Of a DNA stretch of 64,000 nt, positions 23,291-31,952 are shown one piece after another; positions within the stretch are counted from its first letter, which is position 1; the number at the start of each line of letters is the position of its first letter. The position numbers and the translations under genes are program-made. Below the pieces are notes generated by a model that searched no databases, had not been told where the DNA came from, and was given only the letters and a program-made list of their open reading frames with translations. The stretch is from contig NZ_CP082286.1 in assembly GCF_019880245.1 (NCBI RefSeq), positions 1,072,521-1,136,520 on the forward strand, given 5' to 3'. This DNA is from Halobaculum roseum (GTDB lineage: Archaea > Halobacteriota > Halobacteria > Halobacteriales > Haloferacaceae).

Positions 23291-23803
23291 TTACTCCCCG
23301 GGCTCGGCGACCCCGTCGGCCGCCCGGTCGCCGTCAGTTTTCTCCGCACTCAGCGGGTTCCGACGCCGGATGCGGCAGTCGAACGCCGGGTGCTCCGCGA
23401 AATGTCGGATCAGCATGTGTCGCCGCGATCCGGTGATCCCGGTTCGACCGACGTCGTCGGCGTCGAACCGGTCCGGCAGCCGGTCGTACAGCCGGACGAG
23501 CGCGTCGAAGGAGTCGAACACCTTCGCGTTGCCGGCGGACTCGGCGGCCTTGCGCGAGACCACGTAGCTCCCGTCGGCGCGGAACTCCCCTGCTGTGCGG
23601 AAGAACTCCCGCCGCTCGGTCAGCGCGTCCGCCAGCGACTCCCGCAGGTCGGCGGCGGCCTCGCGTGTCAGTTCGTGTCGCTGCCCGTCCACCTCCACGA
23701 CGATGCCATCGCCGTCCGGGGAGGCGGTTGCGTTACCGTCCGAGAACTCGATCAGGAGCGGGTGGACTCCGGAACATACCCGGAGGTGTTCCCCCGGAGA
23801 CAA
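23291..23803 (-). CDS. Conserved-looking hypothetical protein
   Basis: A soluble protein of about 170 residues. It has a beta-rich N-terminal part (GDGIVVEVDGQRHELTREAAADLRESLADALTERREFFRTAGEF) that looks like a small ligand- or partner-binding module, then a segment KVFDSFDALVRLYDRLPDRFDADDVGRTG and a basic C-terminal stretch RRHMLIRHFAEHPAFDCRIRRRNPLSAEK. Haloarchaeal proteins of this shape exist but I know of no function. The start is uncertain: the earliest candidate is a TTG at 23803 and no in-frame ATG precedes the conserved part. Confidence 0.65.
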   Translation of the reverse strand: MSPGEHLRVCSGVHPLLIEFSDGNATASPDGDGIVVEVDGQRHELTREAAADLRESLADALTERREFFRTAGEFRADGSYVVSRKAAESAGNAKVFDSFDALVRLYDRLPDRFDADDVGRTGITGSRRHMLIRHFAEHPAFDCRIRRRNPLSAEKTDGDRAADGVAEPGE

Positions 23804-23851
23804 AGCCTTGTCGGCGCGGGCGAGTTCCGCGCCGCGAGCGCCCCGCCCCGA

Positions 23852-25078
23852 TCAGAAGAGCCCGTCGTCCGTCTCCGTCCCGTCGGGCGTGCTCGTCGGC
23901 GTCGCTGTCGGCGTTGCCGTCGGCGTCGACGACGCGGTCCCGGTTGTCGAGTCGTCGCCCGAACCGCCGTCGGACGTGTCGGTCCCCGTCGCGGTCCCGG
24001 TCGGCGTGTCCGTCGCGGTGTCGTCGCCGGAGTCGCTGCCGTCGGATTCGTCGCCGTCACCGTCGGCGGACCCGTTCGAGCCGGCTTCGTCGCCGGCGGG
24101 TTTGGTGCCGAACACGTCCGTCTCGACCGTCCGCTGGTAGCTATCGAGCTCGATCCGCTGCTCGCCGCCGCCGCCGTTCGAGAGATCGATCACGAGGTAG
24201 AACGGCATCCGCAGGTCCGTCACCTGGTTCCGTCGGAGGTGCGAGACCCACCACTCGTCGAGCCGCTGGGTCCGGATCGCGGTCGTCGCCTCGACGGCGA
24301 CCGTCTCCCCGGGGGCGATGGTGGTCGTCTTGGCGGCCTCGCCGCTCCCCATCGTGACGTTGTTCATGTGGATGTCGTAGCCGATCTCGGAGACGACGAT
24401 CGGGTACTGCTTGGGGTTGTGGAGATACAGCGTCATCCCGATCTCCGTCCGCTCGTCGTTCACCGTCCCCCACTCCGCCTCGGTGCGCTCGAGGATCAAC
24501 ACCGGGTCGGAGACGACCGGCGAACTCGCGTTCAGCGGCTTCGGCTCGTCGGTGCGGAACGCCTCGATGACGGAGGTGTTCACGTCGCGGGACACCTGCG
24601 TCGAGTAGCTCCGCCCCAGCGTCGACGAGGTGGCCTTCGCGTCGACCCGTAGCTCCGTGTGCTCCCCGTTGCGGACGTGGCTCACCCACCACGCGGGGAT
24701 CTTCGAGTTGTCCAGTTCGGTGGTGAACGGAACCGAGGTGTTGCCGGCGCCGACCGAGACGCCCTCCTTGGTCCCGTTCGCCATCGCGATGCCGTTCATC
24801 GAGACGCCGTAGTCGACCGTCACGCCCCCGAGATCGACGCCGATCGGGTTCGGGTTGCGCACCGTCAGATCGCTTTCGATCACGGTGGTCTCGTTCGTCA
24901 CATCGCCGAAGCGGTTCTCGACGCCGCCGACCGACGGCGCCCCGACGACGCCGAGCGCGAACGCCCCGCCGACGGACCCGCCGAGAACGAGAAGCGCGAC
25001 GAGCACGGTTCTGACGGTCGAGAGACCGCGGTCTGTTCCCCCAGGTGTCGGATCGAGCTCCGACGGTACTCTCATCAT
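23852..25078 (-). CDS. Secreted or membrane-anchored protein with two LEA14/WHy-type domains
   Basis: A 408-residue protein with an N-terminal signal anchor (residues 22-46, VRTVLVALLVLGGSVGGAFALGVVG) followed by two related beta-sandwich domains. Each has the pattern NPNPIGVDLGGVTVDYGV.MNG or NPKQYPIVVSEIGYDIHMNN, then WWVSHVRNGEHTELRVDA or WWVSHLRRNQVTDLRMPF, typical of LEA type 2/WHy proteins. The last 90 residues are a Ser/Thr/Asp/Gly-rich low-complexity tail, probably exposed and glycosylated. WHy domains are linked to desiccation and stress tolerance in plants; the role in haloarchaea is unknown. Confidence 0.82.
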   Translation of the reverse strand: MMRVPSELDPTPGGTDRGLSTVRTVLVALLVLGGSVGGAFALGVVGAPSVGGVENRFGDVTNETTVIESDLTVRNPNPIGVDLGGVTVDYGVSMNGIAMANGTKEGVSVGAGNTSVPFTTELDNSKIPAWWVSHVRNGEHTELRVDAKATSSTLGRSYSTQVSRDVNTSVIEAFRTDEPKPLNASSPVVSDPVLILERTEAEWGTVNDERTEIGMTLYLHNPKQYPIVVSEIGYDIHMNNVTMGSGEAAKTTTIAPGETVAVEATTAIRTQRLDEWWVSHLRRNQVTDLRMPFYLVIDLSNGGGGEQRIELDSYQRTVETDVFGTKPAGDEAGSNGSADGDGDESDGSDSGDDTATDTPTGTATGTDTSDGGSGDDSTTGTASSTPTATPTATPTSTPDGTETDDGLF

Positions 25079-25236
25079 CGACGCCGTACCGCTCCCCCGA
25101 ACATATACGATCCGGCCGAGACCGACCCGGCGATCGGCCGCGCCTCGCGGCCGTGAGCGGTCGCGTCGTGTGCCGCGAACCCCGCGTCGTGCGGGCCTTC
25201 CGCAAGCGTTAGGTGCGCTCCGTCGGAGCGACGCGT

Positions 25237-25422
25237 ATGGAAACCGAGACTCTCGAAAGCGACAAGGCGATCGGCGTTTCGCTGGTGTTCGGTGCGTTCG
25301 CCGTCGTCGGCGCGGGGTTCATGCTGGCGGGCGCCTCCCAGATCGTGATGGCCTGGGGGTTCGCGCTGGCGATGGCGGCGGCGACCCTCTCGGTCGTCGC
25401 GCTCCAGGCGTTCGACGCGTGA
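25237..25422 (+). CDS. Small two-helix membrane protein
   Basis: A 61-residue protein with two hydrophobic segments (AIGVSLVFGAFAVVGAGFMLAG and IVMAWGFALAMAAATLSVVAL) and a short acidic N-terminus METETLESDK. The ATG at 25237 is chosen because the upstream extension (from 25213) is basic and atypical. Haloarchaea carry many conserved small membrane proteins of this form without known function. It is followed after 87 bases by another small gene on the same strand. Confidence 0.65.
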   Translation: METETLESDKAIGVSLVFGAFAVVGAGFMLAGASQIVMAWGFALAMAAATLSVVALQAFDA

Positions 25423-25509
25423 CGTGCGGATGCACGTCGGCGATCGATTCCGGAGGTCGGCTTGAGGGAAGCGTTAAGAACGACCGCGCCCAATGACGAA
25501 ACAGCACAA

Positions 25510-25734
25510 ATGACGGAGTACACCGACGAGGAGAAGCGTATCCTCGCGTACCTGCGCGACAGCGTCTCCCGGGGGGAGGAGTACTTCCGGGCGAAGAACA
25601 TCGCGGAGGCCATCGGCCTCTCCGCCAAACAGGTCGGCACCCGGCTCCCGACGCTCGCGGAGAAGGCCGAGGAGGTCGACATCGAGAAGTGGGGCCGCGC
25701 CCGCTCGACCACCTGGCGCGTCGAGCTTCCGTAG
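25510..25734 (+). CDS. Small winged-helix-like protein
   Basis: A 74-residue soluble protein (MTEYTDEEKRILAYLRDSVSRGEEYFRAKNIAEAIGLSAKQVGTRLP then WRVELP). The order of helices (ILAYLRDSV, AKNIAEAIGLSAKQVGTRLPTLAEKA) and a final strand look like a winged-helix DNA-binding fold, and the protein matches a conserved haloarchaeal small family (I believe DUF7123). The ATG at 25510 gives the expected N-terminus. DNA binding is inferred from the fold only. Confidence 0.78.
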   Translation: MTEYTDEEKRILAYLRDSVSRGEEYFRAKNIAEAIGLSAKQVGTRLPTLAEKAEEVDIEKWGRARSTTWRVELP

Positions 25735-25903
25735 CCACCGCCGCCCGATGTACCGGGATCCGCCGCCCGTGTCCCGGACTCGCCGAGCCCGTACGCCGCC
25801 GTTCGGCGGGCGAGCGCGAAGCGCCACGGGGCGTCCCGCGGCGACGACGCGGTCGTCGGACGAACCCGCCCGTTTTTTCGCCCCGCGCCCGTACCTCGGT
25901 TCG

Positions 25904-26332
25904 ATGACCGTGCGTGTACGCCGGGAGTTCGTCTTCGACGCGGACCCGGCCGACGTCTGGGCGTTCATCTCCGATCCGGCCAAGCGTGCCGGGGCGATCA
26001 GCGTCGTCGACGAGTATGAGGTCGGCGACGACGGAACCGCGACGTGGCACGTCCGCCTGCCGATCCCGGTGATCCGCTCCAGCATCGCCGTCGACACCGA
26101 GGAGGTGCGCAAGGAGCCGCCGGAGTACGTCAAGTTCGTCGGGAAGTCGCGGGCGTTCCGCGTGACCGGCGAACACACCGTCTCGGAGACCGACGACGGG
26201 CGCGCCCGCCTCGTCAACGAGTTCGTCGTCGACGGGCGCGTTCCGGGCGTCGAGTCGTTCTTCGAGCGCAAGTTCGGCGAGGAACTGGACAACCTGCAGG
26301 ACGCCCTGGAGCGCGAGTTGGGGCTGGCATGA
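25904..26332 (+). CDS. SRPBCC family protein (CoxG/polyketide cyclase-like)
   Basis: A 142-residue protein with the START/SRPBCC fold: N-terminal strand VRVRREFVFDADPADVWAFISDPAKRAGAISVVDEYEV, a series of strands (TATWHVRLPIPVIRSSIAVDTEEV, KFVGKSRAFRVTGEHTVSE) and a C-terminal helix FFERKFGEELDNLQDALEREL. Such proteins bind hydrophobic ligands in a cavity. Its stop overlaps the ATG of the nitrilase gene (ATGA), so both are translated together; the pairing may mean that a hydrophobic amide or nitrile is bound and hydrolysed, which is only an inference. Confidence 0.85.
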   Translation: MTVRVRREFVFDADPADVWAFISDPAKRAGAISVVDEYEVGDDGTATWHVRLPIPVIRSSIAVDTEEVRKEPPEYVKFVGKSRAFRVTGEHTVSETDDGRARLVNEFVVDGRVPGVESFFERKFGEELDNLQDALERELGLA

Positions 26333-27141
26333 AGCTCGCGCTCGCGCAGATCGAGGTCCGGACGGCCGACCGCGACGGCAACCTCGACCGGGCGCTCTCG
26401 GCCGTCGCCGACGCCGCCGAGCGCGACGCCGACCTGGTCGCGCTGCCGGAGCTGTGGAACGTCGGCTACTTCGCGTTCGAGGCGTACGAACGCGGCGCCG
26501 AGCCCCTGGGAGGGCCGACGCTGACCCGACTCGCCGACGCCGCGCGCGAACACGACATCGCGGTGCTGGCGGGAACGATCGTCGAGGACCTCGCCGAGAG
26601 CGCCGCGGCGGGCGAGGACGTCCCCGACGACGGGGGGCTCGCGAACACCGCCGTCCTGTACGACTCGGACGGAACCAGACGCGCGGTGTACCGCAAGCAC
26701 CACCTCTTCGGCTACGAGTCGGCCGAGACGCGACTCCTGACGCCCGGCGAGTCGCTCCCGGTCGTCGACCTCCTCGGCTTCCGGGTCGCGGTGACGACGT
26801 GCTACGATCTCCGCTTCCCCGAGCAGTTCCGCGCGCTCGCGGACGAGGGCGCCGACCTCGTGCTCGTCCCCAGCGCGTGGCCGTACCCGCGCGTCGAGCA
26901 CTGGCGGACGCTCCCGCGGGCGCGGGCCATCGAGAACCTCGCGTACGTCGCGACGGTGAACGGCTCGGGGAGCTTCGAGGACGCCGACCTCCTCGGCCGG
27001 TCGACCGTGTACGACCCGTGGGGGACGACGCTGGCGTCCACCGGCGACGAGTCCGCGCTCGTCACCGCCGATGTCGAGCCCGAGCGCGTCGAGCGCGTAC
27101 GCGAGGAGTTCCCGGCGTTGCGCGACAGGCGGGACTACTGA
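26329..27141 (+). CDS. Carbon-nitrogen hydrolase (nitrilase superfamily)
   Basis: A 270-residue amidase-type enzyme. The catalytic triad of the superfamily is present: Glu41 in ALPELWN, Lys123 in YRKHHLF and Cys158 in TTCYDLRFPE, each in its usual context. The closing segment DPWGTTLASTGDESALVTADVE is also typical. Such enzymes hydrolyse amides, including omega-amidase-type substrates (the YRKHHLF and RFPE context is close to omega-amidase/Nit1-like members). It overlaps the SRPBCC gene by 4 bases. The exact substrate is unknown. Confidence 0.9.
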   Translation: MKLALAQIEVRTADRDGNLDRALSAVADAAERDADLVALPELWNVGYFAFEAYERGAEPLGGPTLTRLADAAREHDIAVLAGTIVEDLAESAAAGEDVPDDGGLANTAVLYDSDGTRRAVYRKHHLFGYESAETRLLTPGESLPVVDLLGFRVAVTTCYDLRFPEQFRALADEGADLVLVPSAWPYPRVEHWRTLPRARAIENLAYVATVNGSGSFEDADLLGRSTVYDPWGTTLASTGDESALVTADVEPERVERVREEFPALRDRRDY

Positions 27142-27197
27142 GCGGCCGAAGGAGCGGTAGAGACACGAACGGGTCGGCGGGCCGTCGAGCGGGCGGA

Positions 27198-27443
27198 CTA
27201 CCGGACGTAGTGAACGAAGACGGTGTGGTCCCCGTCGAGCAGTTGACAGAGGCGCTCACGGACGTCCGGCGCCACGTCGACGTGCGCGAGCGGCACCTCC
27301 TCGACGCGCAACACCGTCCCGCCGTCGTCGGATCCGACGGCGTCGCCGGGGTCCCCGAGTCGGCGGTGGTCGACGATGCGACGCGGCGTTGACAGCAGGT
27401 CCTCGGCACCGCCGAGCAGTGCCTCGGCCCTGAGGCGAGCCAT
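27198..27443 (-). CDS. Small hypothetical protein
   Basis: An 81-residue protein starting MARLRAEALLGGAEDLLSTPRRIVDHRRLGDPGDAVGSDD and ending LDGDHTVFVHYVR. The alternation of charged and hydrophobic residues and the codon use suggest a real haloarchaeal small protein. The ATG at 27443 is used because an AT island (GTTATTGTC on the minus strand, near 27470) lies about 25 bases upstream. The convergent nitrilase gene ends 56 bases away. No function is recognised. Confidence 0.6.
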   Translation of the reverse strand: MARLRAEALLGGAEDLLSTPRRIVDHRRLGDPGDAVGSDDGGTVLRVEEVPLAHVDVAPDVRERLCQLLDGDHTVFVHYVR

Positions 27444-27742
27444 ACCGACACGTCCCGACGCGTGACAATAACCGTTGTCGTCGCCCCGATCCTCGCCGAC
27501 CGGTGCCGGTGCATTTATCCCGATCAGTCCGATACGATAGCCTGCCGGCGAACCGACGCTTTTCTCGTCGTAAGCTGGCACAACTCGAGATCCGCGCCGC
27601 CGCACCCGACGCGACCGCGCGCGCCCGTTCCGCGGTCAGGGGTCCACCGCGCCGGACGCGCGCACCACCGCCTCCCCACCCCCACCTTCGTTCGCGACCG
27701 CCGTTCACACGACACCGCCGACGAGCCGCCGCTCACCCCTGG

Positions 27743-28903
27743 CTACCGTTCGAGTTCGATCCGCTCTCCCGCGCGGGCCGACGCCTGCGCCGCCGCAAGC
27801 GTCCGCATGTCGACGAGCCCGTCGGCCCCGTCCGGCTCGATGTCGCCGCCGGTCGCGACCGCGTGCGCGAAGTAGTCGAACTCCTCGACCGTCTCGTCGG
27901 CGCCGAGGCCCGCGAGCTCCATCGTCCCCTCGGTCGTCTCAACGGTCACCTCTCGGTCGGCGCCCGGCTGAAACGCCGACCGGACCGCGATCCGTCCCTC
28001 CGTCCCCAGCAGCTCCAGCGACGTGTTCGGGTGGCCGGAGAACGACGCCGAGAAGTTCCCGACCCAGCCGTCCGCGTTGCCGGACCCCGTTCCCCCGTCG
28101 CCGCCACCCGTTCCCCCGTCGCCGGCGCCGAATTCGACACGGAAGTCGACGTGCTGGTCGACCTCGTGGAAGGCGTCGTCGGGCGAGCGGACCGTCGCCG
28201 ACACGGCCGTCGGGTCGTCGCCGGCGACGAACCGCGCGGTGTTGAGCGGGTACACGCCCACGTCGTACAGCGCGCCCCCGCCCGCGAGGCGGCCGTCGAG
28301 GCGCCACTGCTCCGGACCGGCGTCGCCCGCCAGCACCGGGAAGGTGAAGTCGCCGACCGCGCGCTGGAGGTCGCCGATGCCGCCGGCGGCGACGAACTCC
28401 CGCAGGCGCCGCACCACGGGGTCGATCTGCATCCGATAGGCGGTCATCAGCCGGACGCCCGCGTCCTCACAGGCGGCGACGAGCCGCTCGGCGCGCTCGA
28501 CGGTCGCCTCCAGCGGCTTCTCGCAGATCACGTGCTTGCCGTGGCCCGCGGCCGTCTCGACGTGGGGGAGGTGGAGCCGGTTCGGGGTGGCGACGTAGAC
28601 GGCGTCGTACTCGTCGGTCGCCGCGCCCGCCTCGTACTCGTCGTAATCGAGGGCGGTGACGCCGAAGTCGTCGGCCAACGCCGAGCGCTTGTCCGCGTCG
28701 CCGCTGACGACGACCGTCGGCCGCGCGTAGTCGCCGCGCGCCATCGCCGGGATCGACACCGAGCGCGCGTAGTTGCCGCAGCCGACCGTCGCGATCCTTG
28801 TCGTCGCGTCGGCCCCGTCGCTCCCGCCCCCGTCTCCTCCCTCGTCCCCGTCGCCGTCCACCCAGTCGCGCCGCCCCGCGTCCGCGAACGTCGACTCGAA
28901 CAT
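27743..28903 (-). CDS. gfo6: Gfo/Idh/MocA oxidoreductase, D-xylose 1-dehydrogenase (Gfo6) type
   Basis: A 386-residue NAD(P)-dependent oxidoreductase. It opens MFESTFADAGRRDWVDG, has the nucleotide-binding VGCGNYARSVSIPAM near residue 42, the family Lys in CEKPLEATVERAE (EKP motif) and a catalytic-domain segment GGALYDVGVYPLNTARF with the conserved Asp and His/Tyr region. In Haloferax and Haloarcula such enzymes oxidise D-xylose in the oxidative pentose route. Two Gly/Asp-rich inserts (residues 17-33 and near 250-268) are longer than usual; the second is an in-frame duplication of 21 bp. An aldehyde dehydrogenase lies upstream, but no other xylose genes are in the window. Confidence 0.82.
   Translation of the reverse strand: MFESTFADAGRRDWVDGDGDEGGDGGGSDGADATTRIATVGCGNYARSVSIPAMARGDYARPTVVVSGDADKRSALADDFGVTALDYDEYEAGAATDEYDAVYVATPNRLHLPHVETAAGHGKHVICEKPLEATVERAERLVAACEDAGVRLMTAYRMQIDPVVRRLREFVAAGGIGDLQRAVGDFTFPVLAGDAGPEQWRLDGRLAGGGALYDVGVYPLNTARFVAGDDPTAVSATVRSPDDAFHEVDQHVDFRVEFGAGDGGTGGGDGGTGSGNADGWVGNFSASFSGHPNTSLELLGTEGRIAVRSAFQPGADREVTVETTEGTMELAGLGADETVEEFDYFAHAVATGGDIEPDGADGLVDMRTLAAAQASARAGERIELER
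28086..28124. repeat. Two-copy direct repeat inside the gfo6 coding region
   Basis: The 18-bp word CCCGTTCCCCCGTCGCCG occurs at 28086-28103 and again at 28107-28124, a period of 21 bp or seven codons, encoding the repeat GGTG-GGD in the protein. It adds a glycine-rich loop and keeps the frame. Confidence 0.8.
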
Positions 28904-29432
28904 ACGCGCACCGTCCGCGCCGAGGTGCTAAACCGCACCGGCCCGTCGAGAATCGCATCCGATAATTCGAGCGGTGTGTTGAAGTAACGAACGCCCCCCG
29001 ATAGTGACACCGCGGGACCGAACCCCGTTCGGACGCACCCCCCAGCGCGTCCGCACACGCCGGCCGCTTCGGCCGGTCCGGTTCGGCTTCGCGGGCCTGG
29101 GACATCGGGTCCCGAGCGAACCGGGGCCGATCGCGCGACGGCGATTTCGCCCATCCGCGCGACCCGGCCGGGACAACTCCCGCTCCCACTCCCGTCCCGG
29201 CCTCACGGCCCCGGAACCGCGTAGACGCGCGGTTCGACGCGGCGACGGACGCGACGCAGCGTATACCCTCACGCGTCGCGCCCGCCGCCGTCGATACGGG
29301 AGCGGCACTCACGTCCCATCGGTGGCGACGCTGTCGATCTCGTCAGCCGACGCATCGAACGAGATTCCCGCGTACTTCGGCGCCGAGATCAGCCGAGTCG
29401 GGACGATCTACGCGTCGGTCCGGCGTTCTCCG
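28904..29432. other. Long gene-free stretch between xylose dehydrogenase and aldehyde dehydrogenase
   Basis: About 530 bases without a convincing gene. Open frames here have no family-like features. An AT-rich run CGAATTATCGG (minus strand, 28959-28969) lies about 55 to 65 bases before the xylose dehydrogenase start and may be its promoter. A hairpin CCGGCCG-CTT-CGGCCGG sits at 29059-29075. No tRNA or other RNA gene was recognised. The right half (29100-29430) shows no structure that I can name. Confidence 0.4.
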
Positions 29433-30962
29433 TCAGTCGTCCTTGGTTTTGATGTCGGCCGAGAGCCCCTGGGCCATCTGGATGTCCTTCGAGTTGTTGA
29501 GCGTCCACGCCGTGCGCTCGGTCACCGCCTCGATGACCTCCCGGGCCGACGGGTAGCCGTTCCCGGACTTCTTCACGCCGCCGAAGGGGAGCTGGACCTC
29601 AGCGCCGATGCACGGGAGGTTCCCGTACGCGAGGCCGACCTCGGCGTTGTCGCGGTAGTAGTTGATCTGGCGGTAGTCCTCGGAGATGATGGCTCCCGCG
29701 AGCCCGTAGTCGGTGTCGTTGTGGATCTCCACCGCTTCCTCGATGTCGCCGCTGTACTTGAGGAGGGCGACGTGCGGGCCGAACACCTCCTCGTGGGTGC
29801 ATCGGAGGTCCGCCTTCGCGTCGGCCTCGTAGACGAACGGGCCGACCCAGTGGCCGTCCTCGTGGCCCTCGGGGATCTCGTCGGCGTCCAGCTCCTCGCG
29901 GTCGACGAGCACGTTCACGCCCTCGTCCTTCGCGAGCTGGTTGTACTTGGAGACTTTCTCCTTGTGCTCCGGCTCGATGAGCGGCCCCATGAACGTGTCC
30001 TCGTCCAGGGGGTCACCCACGGCGACCGACCTCGCGTTCTCGACGAAGCGCTCCTTGAACTCGTCGTACACGTCCTCGTGGACGATGAGGCGCTCGCTCG
30101 ACACGCACCGCTGACCGGTCGTCTTGAAGCTCGACATCGTCGCCGAGTGAACCGCCACGTCCAGGTCGGCGTTCTCGGTGATCACGATCCCGTTCTTCCC
30201 GCCCATCTCGCAGGCCGCGAGCTTGCCCGGTTCGCCGCCGACCTTGCCCGCGATCTTGTGGCCGACCTCGGCCGAGCCGGTGAACAGCACCGTATCCACA
30301 CGGTCGTCCTCGACGATGGCGTTGCCGGCGTCGCCGAAGCCCTGGACGAGATTGAACACGCCGTCGGGGACGCCCGAGTCCTCGAACATCTCCGCGAGGA
30401 TCTGCGCGCACCAGGGCGTCTGCTCGGCGGGCTTGAACACGACCGTGTTGCCCTCGACGAGGGCGACGGCCATGTGCCAGAACGGGATGGCGACGGGGAA
30501 GTTCCACGGCGTGATACACCCCACCACGCCCCGCGGCTTCCGCCGCATGTACGCGTCCTTGCTCGGGATCTCCGAGGGTACCACGTCGCCCTTGGGGTGG
30601 CGGGCGTCGCCGGCGGCCCACTCGACCATGTGCCACGCCTCGGTCACGTCGGCCTTCCCCTCGGAGATCTCTTTCCCGCACTCCATGGTGACGATCTCGC
30701 CGAGCTCCTCGTGGCGTTCCTTGAGCTCGTGGTAGATGTCCCAGAGGTACTCGGCCCGGTCGATGTGGGACAGCTCCTTCCACTCCTCGAACGCCTCGTC
30801 GGCGGCGGCGACCGCGCGCTCGACGTCGGCCTCGGTTCCGCGGCGGAACTCGCCCAACTCCTCGCCGTTCGCGGGGTTCTCGGAGACGAACGTCTCCTCT
30901 CCGGTGCCGTCGGTCCACTCGCCGTCGATGTAGTGCTGGTAGACGCCGTCGTCTCGGCTCAT
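29433..30962 (-). CDS. NAD(P)-dependent aldehyde dehydrogenase
   Basis: A 509-residue aldehyde dehydrogenase. It has the N-terminal HYIDGEWTDG, the membrane of catalytic residues PWNFP (Asn), FTGSAEVGHKI (coenzyme loop), CEMGGKNGIVI (general base Glu) and SFKTTGQRCVSSERL with the catalytic Cys, and the late EEVFGPHVALLKY. Its relation to KGSADH-type (XacF-like) enzymes and to semialdehyde dehydrogenases is plausible, and the neighbouring xylose dehydrogenase would fit an oxidative pentose pathway, but the two genes are separated by about 530 bases and I cannot confirm the substrate. A TATA box lies 25 to 32 bases before the start. Confidence 0.88.
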   Translation of the reverse strand: MSRDDGVYQHYIDGEWTDGTGEETFVSENPANGEELGEFRRGTEADVERAVAAADEAFEEWKELSHIDRAEYLWDIYHELKERHEELGEIVTMECGKEISEGKADVTEAWHMVEWAAGDARHPKGDVVPSEIPSKDAYMRRKPRGVVGCITPWNFPVAIPFWHMAVALVEGNTVVFKPAEQTPWCAQILAEMFEDSGVPDGVFNLVQGFGDAGNAIVEDDRVDTVLFTGSAEVGHKIAGKVGGEPGKLAACEMGGKNGIVITENADLDVAVHSATMSSFKTTGQRCVSSERLIVHEDVYDEFKERFVENARSVAVGDPLDEDTFMGPLIEPEHKEKVSKYNQLAKDEGVNVLVDREELDADEIPEGHEDGHWVGPFVYEADAKADLRCTHEEVFGPHVALLKYSGDIEEAVEIHNDTDYGLAGAIISEDYRQINYYRDNAEVGLAYGNLPCIGAEVQLPFGGVKKSGNGYPSAREVIEAVTERTAWTLNNSKDIQMAQGLSADIKTKDD

Positions 30963-30986
30963 GGGCAAATCTTGCGTCACCGGCGT

Positions 30987-30994
30987 GATATAGG
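30987..30994 (-). promoter_or_regulatory. TATA box of the aldehyde dehydrogenase gene
   Basis: On the minus strand this reads CCTATATC, 25 to 32 bases upstream of the ATG at 30962. It is one of the clearest TATA boxes in the window and points to a leaderless transcript. Confidence 0.55.
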
Positions 30995-31168
30995 TGCGGG
31001 AAGTTCGCCGCCCGCTCGGAGCGATCCCGCCTTCGGGACCGGGTTTCACGAGCGAGCGTTCCGGGGACGCGGCGGGGGTGACGCCCCGTCGCTTCCGTCG
31101 CCGCCGCGGATTCCAGTCGGTCCGTCGCCGCCGCAAGACCCTTTCCTCGCGGTCGCCTCCGCACGACC

Positions 31169-31627
31169 ATGACCGACCCGGAGTCGCTCACGATGGACCT
31201 GCCCGAATCGGTCGACGAACCGGCGCTGCGGCGCGTGAAGACCGTCGCCCGCGTCATGGACGAGGCGGTCGAGATCCCGGGGACGGGCATCCGCGTCGGC
31301 CTCGACCCCGTGCTCGGCGTGGTACCCGGCGCCGGCGACGCCGTCGCCGCGGGGATCTCGCTGTACATTGTCGCAGAGGCCGCCTACCTCGGCGTCCCGC
31401 TGTCGACGATCGTCCGCATGCTCGCGAACGTCGCCGCCGACGCGGTGCTCGGGTCGATCCCCGTCGTCGGGCCGGTGTTCGACACGTTCATCAGGGCGAA
31501 CAAGTGGAACGCCTCCTACATCGAGGAGTTCGTCGCCGACGCCGCCGGCGACGACGAGGGCGAGGCCGTCGATGCACCCGCCGACGAGGACGACGGGCCC
31601 GTCGTCATCGAGATCACCGAGGAATAA
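31169..31627 (+). CDS. DUF4112 family membrane protein
   Basis: A 152-residue protein. Residues 20-130 are the DUF4112 domain: RRVKTVARVMDEAVEIPGTGIRVGLDPVLGVVPGAGDAVAAGISLYIVAEAAYLG, then the membrane-buried VPLSTIVRMLANVAADAVLGSIPVVGPVFDTFIRANKWN. The family is widespread but has no known function. The C-terminal 25 residues are acidic. It is a single gene; palindromic repeat region B starts about 57 bases after its stop. Confidence 0.88.
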   Translation: MTDPESLTMDLPESVDEPALRRVKTVARVMDEAVEIPGTGIRVGLDPVLGVVPGAGDAVAAGISLYIVAEAAYLGVPLSTIVRMLANVAADAVLGSIPVVGPVFDTFIRANKWNASYIEEFVADAAGDDEGEAVDAPADEDDGPVVIEITEE

Positions 31628-31683
31628 ATTCGGGCGACCGAGGCCGCGCGCGACTCACGGCTCACTCGCTCACGGCTCACTGT

Positions 31684-31952
31684 GTTCGCCGTCGCGGTCT
31701 CGCCGGTGGCTCGACCGCGCACGCTCGCCGTCTCCGTTCGCGGCCTCGTGGTTCGAGGGACTCCGGAGGCGTCCCTCGTCATTACCAGACGCCGGCCGCG
31801 TCTGGTCAGCGGCCGGAACGCTCCGCGTTCCGGCAGCATCACGAGAGACGGCGGAGCCGTCTCTCGAACGACTTCGCTCACGGGTCGCTCGCTCACGGCT
31901 CACTCCGTTCGCCGTTCGCCGTCGCGGTCTCGCCGGTGGCTCGACCGCGCAC
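31684..31952. repeat. Composite palindromic repeat region B
   Basis: An identical 39-bp module occurs at 31684-31722 and 31914-31952. Between the copies are four palindromes: CGAGGGAC...GTCCCTCG, CCAGACGC...GCGTCTGG, GCCGGAACGC-TCC-GCGTTCCGGC (31812-31834) and CGAGAGACGGC-GGA-GCCGTCTCTCG (31842-31866). The flanking sequence CGCTCACGGCTCAC..CGTTCGCCGT is the reverse complement of the module at 5101-5475. The second copy lies inside the 3' end of the kinase gene (31900-32805). Confidence 0.85.

Noticed and set aside
28904-29432. A gene or pseudogene in the long gap
   Set aside because: Open frames on both strands have no recognisable domain, no consistent codon bias and no promoter-start relation.
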